Shown one piece after another: positions 40,485-48,838 of a stretch of DNA of 64,000 bases. This stretch comes from Vibrio metoecus. GTDB lineage: Bacteria > Pseudomonadota > Gammaproteobacteria > Enterobacterales > Vibrionaceae. Position numbers and translations under genes: made by a program. The stretch covers positions 124,001-188,000 of the forward strand of contig NZ_JJMN01000074.1 in the NCBI RefSeq assembly GCF_000696385.1. Direction: 5' to 3'. The stretch's first letter is position 1. Each line of letters begins with the position of its first letter. The notes under the pieces were generated by a model. That model made no database searches. It saw only the letters and a program-made list of their open reading frames with translations, and had not been told where the DNA came from.

Positions 40485-41668
40485 AAAACCTCCTGACGAT
40501 GGGAAACCACGGCGTCAAATACCAGACGACCTTTCACCCACGTTTTTTCAATTGAGAAATCGGAACTGATGGCGACCATAGAGGCGTATTTGCCCACTTC
40601 TAAGGTGCCGAGTTGATGTTGAATGCCTAACGATGTGGCTGGAGTGAGTGACGCCATCAGCCACGCTTGCTCAACCGGCAGATTGAGCCAACGTTGAATA
40701 TTCTTTACCCCGTCAAGCAGGGTTAAGGTGCTGCCCGCCAATCCACCGGACTGAGTGGTGACAACGCCTTGTTGCATTTCAACTTGGTATTCGCCTAAGG
40801 TGTATTGCCCATCGGGCATACCAGTCGCGCACATCGCATCGGTGATGAGTGTCATGCGTGAGCCGCAGCAGCGGTGCGCTACCTCAATTGCCGCAGGATG
40901 TACATGGTGACCATCAGCAATCATCTCCACATAACATTCCGGATGTAACAGCCCTGCCCCAACCACGCCGGGATCACGATGATGCAGCCCACGCATACCG
41001 TTGTAGCAATGCACTATGCCTTTTGCGCCCGCGTCTAGGGCGAGTTGTACCTGCTCGTAACTGGCATCGCTATGGCCGAGCATGACTTTAACGCCGTGCG
41101 CATCGAGATAACGAATGGCTTCAAGCGCGCCAGATTTCTCTGGAGCTAACGCCACTTTGAGCAGTTGGTTATCGCTGTACGAGATCCAGTCATCCAGCTC
41201 TTCGAGAGCCAATTCACGAAACCATTGCGTTGGGTGCGCGCCTTTATTCTTTTCGGTGAAATAAGGCCCTTCCAAATACGCCCCTAGAATTTCCGCACCT
41301 GCCACGCCCTCTTGTTTACTTTTCGCCACTTGAGTTAAGGCGGCGCGAATTTTGGCCACCGGCGCGGTGACTGTAGTAGCGACAAACGCTGTTACACCTA
41401 AACTGGCAAAATAAAGTGACAGGGTATTGAGGCTTTCGTGCGTCGCATCCATCACATCGCACCCTCTACTGCCATGCACATGGCTATCAAGCAGGCCAGG
41501 CAGCAGATCGACTTGGCCTAAATTCACTGCACCACCATGGCGCTGTGCATCATAGGCTTCGATGGCCGTGATCACTCCGGTGTCATCGACCGTGACCACC
41601 GCATCGGGTTGCCACTTATCACCATGCAGAACACGCTGACCACGAAAACGTTGCAGGTTAGATACCAT
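40475..41668 (-). CDS. agaA: N-acetylgalactosamine-6-phosphate deacetylase
   Basis: 397 residues of the NagA/AgaA amidohydrolase family. Metal-binding and active-site motifs: DSHVHGSRGCD, YLEGPYF, LGHSDASYEQ, HCYNGMRGLHHRDPG and TDAMCATGMPDG. It removes the acetyl group from GalNAc-6-P, giving galactosamine-6-P. The operon context (AgaS, KbaYZ, mannose-type PTS) points to GalNAc rather than GlcNAc. It overlaps the upstream EIIA gene by 11 bp. Confidence 0.93.
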   Translation of the reverse strand: MVSNLQRFRGQRVLHGDKWQPDAVVTVDDTGVITAIEAYDAQRHGGAVNLGQVDLLPGLLDSHVHGSRGCDVMDATHESLNTLSLYFASLGVTAFVATTVTAPVAKIRAALTQVAKSKQEGVAGAEILGAYLEGPYFTEKNKGAHPTQWFRELALEELDDWISYSDNQLLKVALAPEKSGALEAIRYLDAHGVKVMLGHSDASYEQVQLALDAGAKGIVHCYNGMRGLHHRDPGVVGAGLLHPECYVEMIADGHHVHPAAIEVAHRCCGSRMTLITDAMCATGMPDGQYTLGEYQVEMQQGVVTTQSGGLAGSTLTLLDGVKNIQRWLNLPVEQAWLMASLTPATSLGIQHQLGTLEVGKYASMVAISSDFSIEKTWVKGRLVFDAVVSHRQEVLCI

Positions 41669-42098
41669 CTTCTTCCACCATTGTGTTGCTCGCTGTCTTT
41701 TCTGCCATTTCTGTCGCTAAACAGGTAATGCCTCGGTGCCCGCACTCCAACGCCAGATTACGAAACTCCACCAACGACAGTTCATCTCGCTCAAGCAACA
41801 TTTCTGCTGCCATCTGCATGTTGGTTCCGGTTACCACTTCAATATCAGCACGCTCTTGGCTAAGCAGCGAAGCGGTGCGAAACGGTGTACCCCCGAGTAA
41901 ATCGGTGAGAAACACAATGCCATCTCCCGTATCGATTTCGTCCATGGCTTGACGCATGGCGACATCCAGTTGTGGTGTGGTCATCTGCTCAGGAAAATCG
42001 ATGAAGCGAAACTGTGGCTGCTCACCAATCACCTGATGTACTGCCTGCGCCAATCCGGAAGCAAATGCTCCGTGACCAGATAAAATTACCGCTAGCAT
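41658..42098 (-). CDS. agaF: Mannose-family PTS EIIA component (AgaF-type)
   Basis: 146 residues. EIIA-Man fold with phosphorylation-site His9 in MLAVILSGHGAFASGL, plus FLTDLLGGTPFRTASLL and VTGTNMQMAAEML. Passes phosphate from HPr to the EIIB protein of the same operon. A separate gene, as in E. coli aga, not fused to EIIB. Confidence 0.93.
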   Translation of the reverse strand: MLAVILSGHGAFASGLAQAVHQVIGEQPQFRFIDFPEQMTTPQLDVAMRQAMDEIDTGDGIVFLTDLLGGTPFRTASLLSQERADIEVVTGTNMQMAAEMLLERDELSLVEFRNLALECGHRGITCLATEMAEKTASNTMVEEDGI

Positions 42099-42159
42099 AT
42101 TGGTCTCCTTGATGGGGGTTGGCGTACCAACCCCGTGATTACGGCTATATCTCGTTAGG

Positions 42160-43044
42160 TTAGAGGAAGCCCATAAAACGTCCGGCTACCCCTAATGTCA
42201 CCGTGATCGCGATAAGTTTCAGAGGGCTCCAGCCTCGTTTCACCAAGGCATACATGGCTAGGGTGTAAACCAGTGGTAGGAAAGCAGGCATCAATTTATC
42301 AATCACATCGGCTTGCAGTTTCACTACCGCATCCCCCGCTGTAATTTCTGCCGTGGTGGAGAGGCGAACATACGTCGCGACCAAAGCACCAATCACCGTC
42401 ATCCCCACCACGGAAGCGGCATGGCCGACTTTCTTGGTGTTGGCTTTGATCATTGGAATTGCGGCCACCCCCATGCGGTAGGCGTAGTGCGCCAACCCAA
42501 AACGCAGACCAAAGTGCACCACGTTAAACAGCACGAAGAAGAACACCGCCCCCATGATGGAGCCTTGCAGCGCAAGGTCAGCACCAATACCGCCACAAAT
42601 CGGCAGCAGTGTGAGCCAGAACATGGCATCGCCAATCCCGCCCATCGGTGCACCTACCGCAATTTTGGTACTTTGAATACTGTTGATGTTCTGCTTGGAA
42701 CGCTCCATCGCCAGAACAATGCCCATCACAAAGGTGACCAAGAATGGGTGGGTGTTGAAGAAGCCCATATGCCCTTGCATCGCCTTGGAAAGATCCGCTT
42801 TGTTGGTGTGGATTTTTTTCAGCGCAGGCAGTAACCCATAGAGCCAGCCAGAAGCCTGCATACGTTCAAAGTTGAATGAGGCTTGCAATAAAAGTGAGCG
42901 CCACGCCATGGTGTTGATGTCGGCTTTGGTTAGCTCCGCGCCAATCGCTTTATTCTCATACTCATCCGCCGCCACACCGGGAGCCGGTCTAACATCTGGA
43001 TTCACATTGCCCATGTCCATTGATTTGATTGCATTAGATTCCAT
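42160..43044 (-). CDS. agaD: Mannose-family PTS EIID component (AgaD-type)
   Basis: 294 residues from ATG 43044, which overlaps the EIIC gene end by 11 bp; the frame runs further up but inside the EIIC gene. Family motifs: LLLQASFNFERMQASGWLYGLLPAL, GHMGFFNTHPFLVTFVMGIVLAMER, GAPMGGIGDAMFWLTLLPI. Together with EIIC it forms the membrane channel for N-acetylgalactosamine. Confidence 0.93.
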   Translation of the reverse strand: MESNAIKSMDMGNVNPDVRPAPGVAADEYENKAIGAELTKADINTMAWRSLLLQASFNFERMQASGWLYGLLPALKKIHTNKADLSKAMQGHMGFFNTHPFLVTFVMGIVLAMERSKQNINSIQSTKIAVGAPMGGIGDAMFWLTLLPICGGIGADLALQGSIMGAVFFFVLFNVVHFGLRFGLAHYAYRMGVAAIPMIKANTKKVGHAASVVGMTVIGALVATYVRLSTTAEITAGDAVVKLQADVIDKLMPAFLPLVYTLAMYALVKRGWSPLKLIAITVTLGVAGRFMGFL

Positions 43045-43810
43045 CTTCAAGATCCTCAGTTTTCGCAGCCACTGCCGTCGGTTCGGATTTGCGCATAAAG
43101 TCGATAATCGCCATCGCTGTCGCAGCAGAGGCAATCGCCAAAATCGGCAGTTGTAGCCATGCAGCGGCGACAAAGCCCAAAATGAAATACGGGATGTAAG
43201 CGTTTTTCATCATGATCTTCATCAGTACCGCGAAACCAATCGCAGGCATGATGCCGCCCGCAACGCCTAAGCCATCAATCAGCTCTTTCGGCAGGGTGGA
43301 AACCATGGTTCCCGCATGTTCAGCGCCAAGGTAAATTGGTAAGAAAGCACAGAGGAAATAGAACGTGCCGAGCACCGCCAACGCAAAATAGTTGACGCGT
43401 TCAATGCCATCGGTATCGGCGTTTTGAGCGTACTCATCGCACTTCGACATCACCGCAGACATGGCAGAGAACAGCAAGGTAATGCCCATTTGAACCGCAA
43501 CCGCAAATGGTACGGCAACCCCAACCGCCACATTGGGCTCAACCCCCGTGGTGATCGCGAATGTCGTGCCGACGATAGTGCCGATGATAACGTTAGGTGG
43601 CTGTGCACCCGCCAACGGGGCTAAGCCCATCCAGATCAGTTCTAAGGTACCGCCGACCAAAATACCGGTTTGCAGATCGCCTAAGATCAGACCCACGATT
43701 GGCCCGAGTACGACAGGCCGGTGGAAGTGTGTAAGGCCATTGAACAGGTCAAGACCAGCCAGAAAGGCCAGTATGCCCAACATCAACGCCTGAAAGAGTC
43801 CTATTTCCAT
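43034..43810 (-). CDS. agaC: Mannose-family PTS EIIC component (AgaC/AgaW-type)
   Basis: 258 residues from ATG 43810 (MEIGLFQALMLGILAFLAGLD). Multi-pass sugar channel with LGPIVGLILGDLQTGILVGGTLELIWMG and GAQPPNVIIGTIVGT. The frame extends 71 codons upstream, but that part overlaps the EIIB region and is not EIIC-like. It has a short (16-bp) spacing after the EIIB gene. Confidence 0.93.
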   Translation of the reverse strand: MEIGLFQALMLGILAFLAGLDLFNGLTHFHRPVVLGPIVGLILGDLQTGILVGGTLELIWMGLAPLAGAQPPNVIIGTIVGTTFAITTGVEPNVAVGVAVPFAVAVQMGITLLFSAMSAVMSKCDEYAQNADTDGIERVNYFALAVLGTFYFLCAFLPIYLGAEHAGTMVSTLPKELIDGLGVAGGIMPAIGFAVLMKIMMKNAYIPYFILGFVAAAWLQLPILAIASAATAMAIIDFMRKSEPTAVAAKTEDLEDGI

Positions 43811-43826
43811 GATAGATGTCCTTTTA

Positions 43827-44300
43827 TCAGAGTAGTGTAAAGAGATCGGTTGCACTTTCTGTTGGAACGCCTTGAATCGTGCAGCGAACCCCGAGTGCTT
43901 TAAGTTGTTGAAAATCCGCCACGTCTTCGGCATCAACCGAAACCGTTTTAGAAATCTGCTTTTTGCCGTCGGCGTAATGCATGTTGCCAACGTTAATGGC
44001 TTGAATGGGTACGCCCCCTTCAACTAGACGGCGAAAATCGCGCGGAGTGCGGCACACCAAAAGGATGCGCTGACGGTCCGAGGCTTTGTGAATGGTGTCG
44101 ATGGTCTTTTGCACCGTCCAAAAACGGATGGCGATCCCATCGGCCAGTACCATTTCCATCAGGTTTTGCTGAATCGTGTCTTCCGCCACTTCATCATTGG
44201 CGACCACCACGATATTGGCATCGGCAAAGCCCACCCACTGCACACCCACTTGGCCGTGCACTAAACGTTCATCAATTCGACTGAGTACAATATTCGGCAT
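43827..44300 (-). CDS. agaB: Mannose-family PTS EIIB component (AgaB/AgaV-type)
   Basis: 157 residues from MPNIVLSR (44300); a second ATG lies two codons earlier. Phosphorylation-site His in RIDERLVHGQVGVQWV. VVVANDEVAEDTIQQNLMEM and GGVPIQAINVGNMHY match the sorbose/mannose EIIB family. It carries phosphate from EIIA to the incoming sugar. Confidence 0.93.
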   Translation of the reverse strand: MPNIVLSRIDERLVHGQVGVQWVGFADANIVVVANDEVAEDTIQQNLMEMVLADGIAIRFWTVQKTIDTIHKASDRQRILLVCRTPRDFRRLVEGGVPIQAINVGNMHYADGKKQISKTVSVDAEDVADFQQLKALGVRCTIQGVPTESATDLFTLL

Positions 44301-44310
44301 GATCATTTCC

Positions 44311-45477
44311 TTATTGATTCAAAACAGGTTGCTGTGGGTAGGGATAAATCGTGACACCTTGCACGACACGGTTAACTTCGCCGGTTGGGCATGGGTTATC
44401 AGGCCCAAAACCAAGCTGGAGCGATTTTTCAAACGCCAACATTTGGCAAAACAGGATGTAAGGGAAACAGAGCCAACGATCGCCAAGACCTAAGTGTCCG
44501 AGTTCAAAGACGTCATCTTCGTTGAGTGGGGTTTCGGTCAAAGCGATATGGCGCAGCGCTTGGTTATCGCGGCGAATTTCGCGCAGTAAATCCAGATCGT
44601 ATTGGCGGGTGTAGTCATCACTCGACAGTAGTTGAATGACCAGCGCCTTGTGATTGATGGCAAATTTAGGCCCGTGACGAAAACCGAAGTGAGGAAATCA
44701 AAAGGCCGTCATCACTTTGCCGGCGCTCAGTTCTAACGATTTGAGTGACGCCTCGCGTGCCAATCCAGCAAAGCCACCACTGCCAAGCACAATCAGGCGT
44801 TCATAAGGCAGTGCCGCCAACTGTTTAATCGCTTCAGGCCACTGCACGAGTTTGCTTTCGCACAATTCCGCCGTGGCTTGAATCGCGTTTTGAGCAGATT
44901 TCCCCAGCAGTGTCAGTGTCGCCATCAACATGCAGCTAAAGCTGGAAGTCATGGCAAAACTTTTGTCATTTGATCCTTCTGGCATCAGCACACATAAGGC
45001 ACGCTTGGCTTGCTGAGCGTAACGCGATAACGCCCCTTCACTGTTGCAGGTTAAAAACAGGTGATAGCACTCTTTGACCCGTTGATCCGCCAAGGCCACC
45101 GCGGCTACACTCTCTGGGCTATTGCCGGAGCGTGCGTAGGAAATCAGCAAGGTCGGACGATCCGCATCCAGATACAGCTCAGGGTTAGAAACCAAATCCG
45201 TTGTCGGGATTGATTCCATTTGAAAATTCAATTCAGGTTGTAAAAACGGCACGGCCGCATCGCCGACAAAGGCTGAAGTGCCAGCACCGGTCAAAATAAT
45301 GCGCAAATCATCACGCTTTAATAGCGGAGCCAGAAAAGCCTCAATGCTTGCCGCCTGTTGCTGCAAATTCTCGGCTAAAGCGCGCCACAATACGGGCTGA
45401 TGAGAAATCTCTTTTGCCGTATGGGTCGCGTTATGCTCGGCAAGCCAAGTGGATGAATAACCTAAAAAAGTTGTCAT
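44311..45477 (-). CDS. agaS: AgaS aldose-ketose isomerase/deaminase, interrupted by an in-frame TGA
   Basis: SIS-domain enzyme that converts galactosamine-6-P to tagatose-6-P with loss of ammonia. The first 259 codons are normal (LTGAGTSAFVGDAA, ISYARSGNSPES, LGSGGFAGLAREASLKSLELSAG). Codon 260 is TGA (44698-44700). The same frame then continues with FPHFGFRHGPKFAINHK, YTRQYDLDLLREIRRDNQA and GEVNRVVQGVTIYP to 44311, for about 388 codons, the family length. Family members read something like AF-D/S-GFRHGPK here, so the true sequence may differ by compensating indels. If real, the pathway is broken at this step. Confidence 0.9.
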
Positions 45478-46787
45478 TAAATCGTCTCCTTACAAACAGC
45501 CGCATTGCGGTAACAGGCCTCGGAATAGAGCTGAGTGACTTCCATAATTTTGTGAACGATGATCTCAGCGGGATGATTAGCGATGTGCTGCTGCGCAATC
45601 GCCCGAGCCTGATTTGGCAGGTATTGGCTTAACAAAGTGGTCGGTAATGGTTTTTCAATCAGATGCTCAAACAGTGCTTGCTGCGCCGTTTGCACTTCGG
45701 GGTGCGTCCAGTAGTAACGAATGCGGTCACTCAGGCTGTAGTTACAATCCAGAAATTGCTGGTGTCCTTTGCTTTGATAGTGGGAGCGCCAATAATTCGG
45801 CTGCTCATGCATCACTTGCTCAATGGTGTCACGCAGGTGGGAGGCTTGATGTACGTCCAATCCACTCTTTTTTCTAGCGGCATCTAAGGCAAACAACGCT
45901 TCACGTACCGCGAAAGTCAGCGCGGGACCGACTTTCAAAATCGCGAAGTGATCGCGGATCAGTTCATGGTATGCCTGCGGGTTTTGGTAATCGGTCGAGT
46001 GCGCTTCAAATACCAGATGCGGCTGGCTTTCAATCATCTTGCTCAGCGCGTGGGCTTGAGCACTTTGGTAGTGATGCACTTGGTGGTGGTCAAATTCCAC
46101 GCCTGGCTGTACCACTAAACCAATGACCCGAGGCCACACATAACCTAAACCCAAATCACTGAAGGCTTGGTGATGCGCACCTAAGGTTGCCAGCGCTTGC
46201 TCTGGCTGAGTGACTTGCAGCTCATGATCTTGCAAAGATTCCAACGCTCCACCGGGCGTCGGAACTTCGGTACCAATCACATACACAGGTGCTTCACCGC
46301 CACGGCTTTTCCATGCTTGTTCAGCCACCATGCACAACTGCGCGGCACGCTCGGCCATCATCGCTTCGCTCAACGGCAGCTCATCGCCTTCACAAGCCAT
46401 AGAACAGTCGAGATGAATTTTGCTAAACCCAGCACTCACGTAGTCATGAATCAGTTGTGCAGAATATTCCATTGCCTGTCTCGCAGGCAGATGCTGCCAG
46501 CAGTTGGGGCCAAGATGGTCACCGCCCAAAATCATCCGTTCTCGCGGAAAATCCAAACGCGCCGCTAAGGTGAAGACATAATCCGCAAACGCTTGGGGCG
46601 TCATCCCTGTGTAACCGCCAAACTGATTCACTTGGTTGGAGGTTGCTTCAATCAACACCAACTGACCATCGCGAGCCGCTTGTTTGATCGCCGCTTCCAA
46701 TACCAACGGATGCGCCGAGCATACCGAGTAGATGCCCTTCGCTTGGCCTTGTTTATGTTGCTGAATTAAAGAGAGTAGCGTTTTCAT
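45477..46787 (-). CDS. kbaZ: Tagatose-bisphosphate aldolase non-catalytic subunit (KbaZ/GatZ family)
   Basis: 436 residues. Family features: GIYSVCSAHPLVLEAAIKQA, LIEATSNQVNQFGGYTGMTP, ILGGDHLGPNCWQHLPA, VIGTEVPTPGGA and LKVGPALTFAVREALFALD. In E. coli this subunit stabilises and activates KbaY. Some relatives were first called tagatose-6-phosphate kinase. Its stop overlaps the agaS start (TAATG arrangement), and it follows agaR by 8 bp. Confidence 0.93.
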   Translation of the reverse strand: MKTLLSLIQQHKQGQAKGIYSVCSAHPLVLEAAIKQAARDGQLVLIEATSNQVNQFGGYTGMTPQAFADYVFTLAARLDFPRERMILGGDHLGPNCWQHLPARQAMEYSAQLIHDYVSAGFSKIHLDCSMACEGDELPLSEAMMAERAAQLCMVAEQAWKSRGGEAPVYVIGTEVPTPGGALESLQDHELQVTQPEQALATLGAHHQAFSDLGLGYVWPRVIGLVVQPGVEFDHHQVHHYQSAQAHALSKMIESQPHLVFEAHSTDYQNPQAYHELIRDHFAILKVGPALTFAVREALFALDAARKKSGLDVHQASHLRDTIEQVMHEQPNYWRSHYQSKGHQQFLDCNYSLSDRIRYYWTHPEVQTAQQALFEHLIEKPLPTTLLSQYLPNQARAIAQQHIANHPAEIIVHKIMEVTQLYSEACYRNAAVCKETI

Positions 46788-46795
46788 GAGCGGTC

Positions 46796-47587
46796 CTAGT
46801 TCAACTTACGGTGTGAGGAAATTTGGTCAGCGAGGATGACGTGCACCCCCATCTCAAGCAGTGCCTGATGAGTTGCTTGCGGAATATGGCTGTCGGTCAC
46901 CAGCACATCGATCTGGCTTGCCGCACGGATCATGCAAAAGCTTTTGCGACCAAACTTGCTGGAATCGGTCACGGCAATTACCTGTCGCGCCACATCGCAC
47001 ATCGCTCGATTTACTTGGGCTTCGTGGTTATCTGGTGTGGTGATGCCCGCTTGCAGGTCAAACCCATCCACGCCTAAAAACAACTTATCAAACAGGTAGG
47101 AGCGAATTTGCTGCTCACCGTGATGCCCCGTTAACGAGCAAGAAGCGCGGCGTAAACTGCCGCCAATCACGTGCAGTTCCACATTATCGTTGTGGCTCAA
47201 TTGATAGGCGGTATTGAGCGCGTTAGTCATCACCACCAATTTTTTCTGAGTCAGATGCTGTGGCATCAACGCAATGGTGGAACCCGAGTCGAGAATAATC
47301 GCTTCACCATCGCTAATCAGTTGCGCTGCGGCGAAAGCAATCATCTGTTTGATATCGCGGTTTAACTGATCTTTTCGGTACAGTGGCTGGTCAAACGCGA
47401 AATTAGGGTTCAGGTTCGCGCCTCCGTAACAACGAAAAACGCAGCCTTCTTTTTCCAAAAGATTAAGGTCATGACGGATGGTGACTGCAGAAACATTGAA
47501 GGTCAGTGCGAATTCATCCACTTTCCCCGTACCGTGTTGCACGATATGGGACATGATTCGTTGTCGACGTTCTGCGCTGGTCATCAT
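46796..47587 (-). CDS. agaR: DeoR-family repressor of the aga operon (AgaR)
   Basis: 263 residues; two adjacent ATGs. The N-terminal winged helix-turn-helix has VDEFALTFNVSAVTIRHDLNLLEKEGCVFRCYGGA; the sensor domain has ILDSGSTIALMPQHL, VMTNALNTAYQLSHND and FLGVDGFDLQAGITTPDNHEA. First gene of the aga operon, so autoregulated by the operators directly upstream. The likely inducer is a GalN/GalNAc phosphate. Confidence 0.92.
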   Translation of the reverse strand: MMTSAERRQRIMSHIVQHGTGKVDEFALTFNVSAVTIRHDLNLLEKEGCVFRCYGGANLNPNFAFDQPLYRKDQLNRDIKQMIAFAAAQLISDGEAIILDSGSTIALMPQHLTQKKLVVMTNALNTAYQLSHNDNVELHVIGGSLRRASCSLTGHHGEQQIRSYLFDKLFLGVDGFDLQAGITTPDNHEAQVNRAMCDVARQVIAVTDSSKFGRKSFCMIRAASQIDVLVTDSHIPQATHQALLEMGVHVILADQISSHRKLN

Positions 47588-47960
47588 TTCTCTCCCCTTT
47601 CGCTACCTTTCGGTTAGCCTGCTAAAGCTTTCGCTTCCTTGTGTTTTTATTTAATCAGGGGCAGATTGAGAAAAATGAAAGCCAGATCACAGCCAAAAAC
47701 CTTTCGATTTGGATGCAAAAACCCTTTCACTTTGCAGAAAGTGAAAGCAATAACTTTCAATGATGGAATGAGAAAAGCGGCTTAATCGATGGAAATTAAA
47801 GGAAAGCAGGGAAACGAAAGTGAAAGGCAAAGCACTGATCAAAAAAGCAGCGAAATTTCAGATTGCGACCTGCGTGAGATCACACTTTAGGAAAGAGGGC
47901 TAAAAAACATCCTCGCCAACCGAGACAAAATGCAGAGCTGATTACGTCATCAGAACGTCT
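47588..47960. promoter_or_regulatory. aga promoter region with clustered CTTTC/GAAAG operators
   Basis: 373 bp without a gene. CTTTCG occurs at 47597, 47607, 47628 and 47701, and GAAAG/CTTTC units recur to 47826. The centre is a perfect 10-bp palindrome CTTTCACTTT (47724-47733) GCAG AAAGTGAAAG (47738-47747). E. coli AgaR sites are runs of TTTCRTTTY-like units, so these are very probably the operators for AgaR and possibly for its paralogue. Confidence 0.78.
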
Positions 47961-48731
47961 TTAACATGCATCAACAATGCGAACATCCACTCCCATCGCG
48001 GTCAATTCACGTCGATAATCTTCAGGCATCCCACTATCGGTGATCAACATGTCGAGCTGCTCTGGGCGTGCAATCAAACAGAAACTTTGCCGATTAAATT
48101 TTGAAGAGTCGGTCACCGCAATCACCATCTGTGCCGCTTCCACCATTCTACGGTTAATACTCGCCTCACCCGCATGGGGTGTCGTCACGCCCGCCAGCTT
48201 ATCGAAACCATCAACACCCAGAAACAGTTTATTAAAACGAAACTGCCCGAGCAGCGCCTCACCTGATTCACCGTGTAACGAATACGAGTTTTTGCGCATT
48301 AGCCCCCCAGTCACAATCACCTCAATGTTGTCGTGATTGGCCAAGTGATAGGCAATGTTGATGGCGTTGGTCATCACTTTGAGCTGTTTTTTATCGGTGA
48401 GATGAAAAGCGATTTGCTCGGTAGTTGAGCCAGAATCAAGGATCAGCGTGTCACCATCTTCAACCAAAGAAGCCGCATACGCCCCCAACTGGCTTTTGAT
48501 ATCCTGATTGAGCTGCTTTTTATCTTGCAGCGGTTGGTCAAAAGCAAATTGTGCGTTGATCAGCGCACCACCGTAGCAGCGGGTGACACAGCCTTTTTTC
48601 TCAAGAATATTCAAATCATGGCGAATCGTAACTTCCGACACCTGAAACTGCTCAGCAAAATAATTCACCGAACCACTTTGGTGGTGCTGAATGTATTTCA
48701 GAATCGCATCTCTACGCTGGGTCGAGGTCAT
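47961..48731 (-). CDS. Second AgaR-like DeoR-family regulator
   Basis: 256 residues, with the same architecture as the neighbouring AgaR: VNYFAEQFQVSEVTIRHDLNILEKKGCVTRCYGGALINAQFAFDQPL, LILDSGSTTEQIAFHL, VMTNAINIAYHLANHDNIEV, FLGVDGFDKLAGVTTPHAGEA. The two proteins are clear paralogues (shared ITDS and DSSKF stretches near the C-terminus). It is transcribed toward the aga operator region. It may sense a second amino sugar or compete for the same sites. Confidence 0.9.
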   Translation of the reverse strand: MTSTQRRDAILKYIQHHQSGSVNYFAEQFQVSEVTIRHDLNILEKKGCVTRCYGGALINAQFAFDQPLQDKKQLNQDIKSQLGAYAASLVEDGDTLILDSGSTTEQIAFHLTDKKQLKVMTNAINIAYHLANHDNIEVIVTGGLMRKNSYSLHGESGEALLGQFRFNKLFLGVDGFDKLAGVTTPHAGEASINRRMVEAAQMVIAVTDSSKFNRQSFCLIARPEQLDMLITDSGMPEDYRRELTAMGVDVRIVDAC

Positions 48732-48838
48732 AGTATTGATTTTAGATAAGATTGAGGTGCAATAAGTTTACCAGTTGAATAAGAGTGGCACTACGCTCTG
48801 CGCCTCATTCAGCGAGGTTGTGCCACACTTTCCCAACG

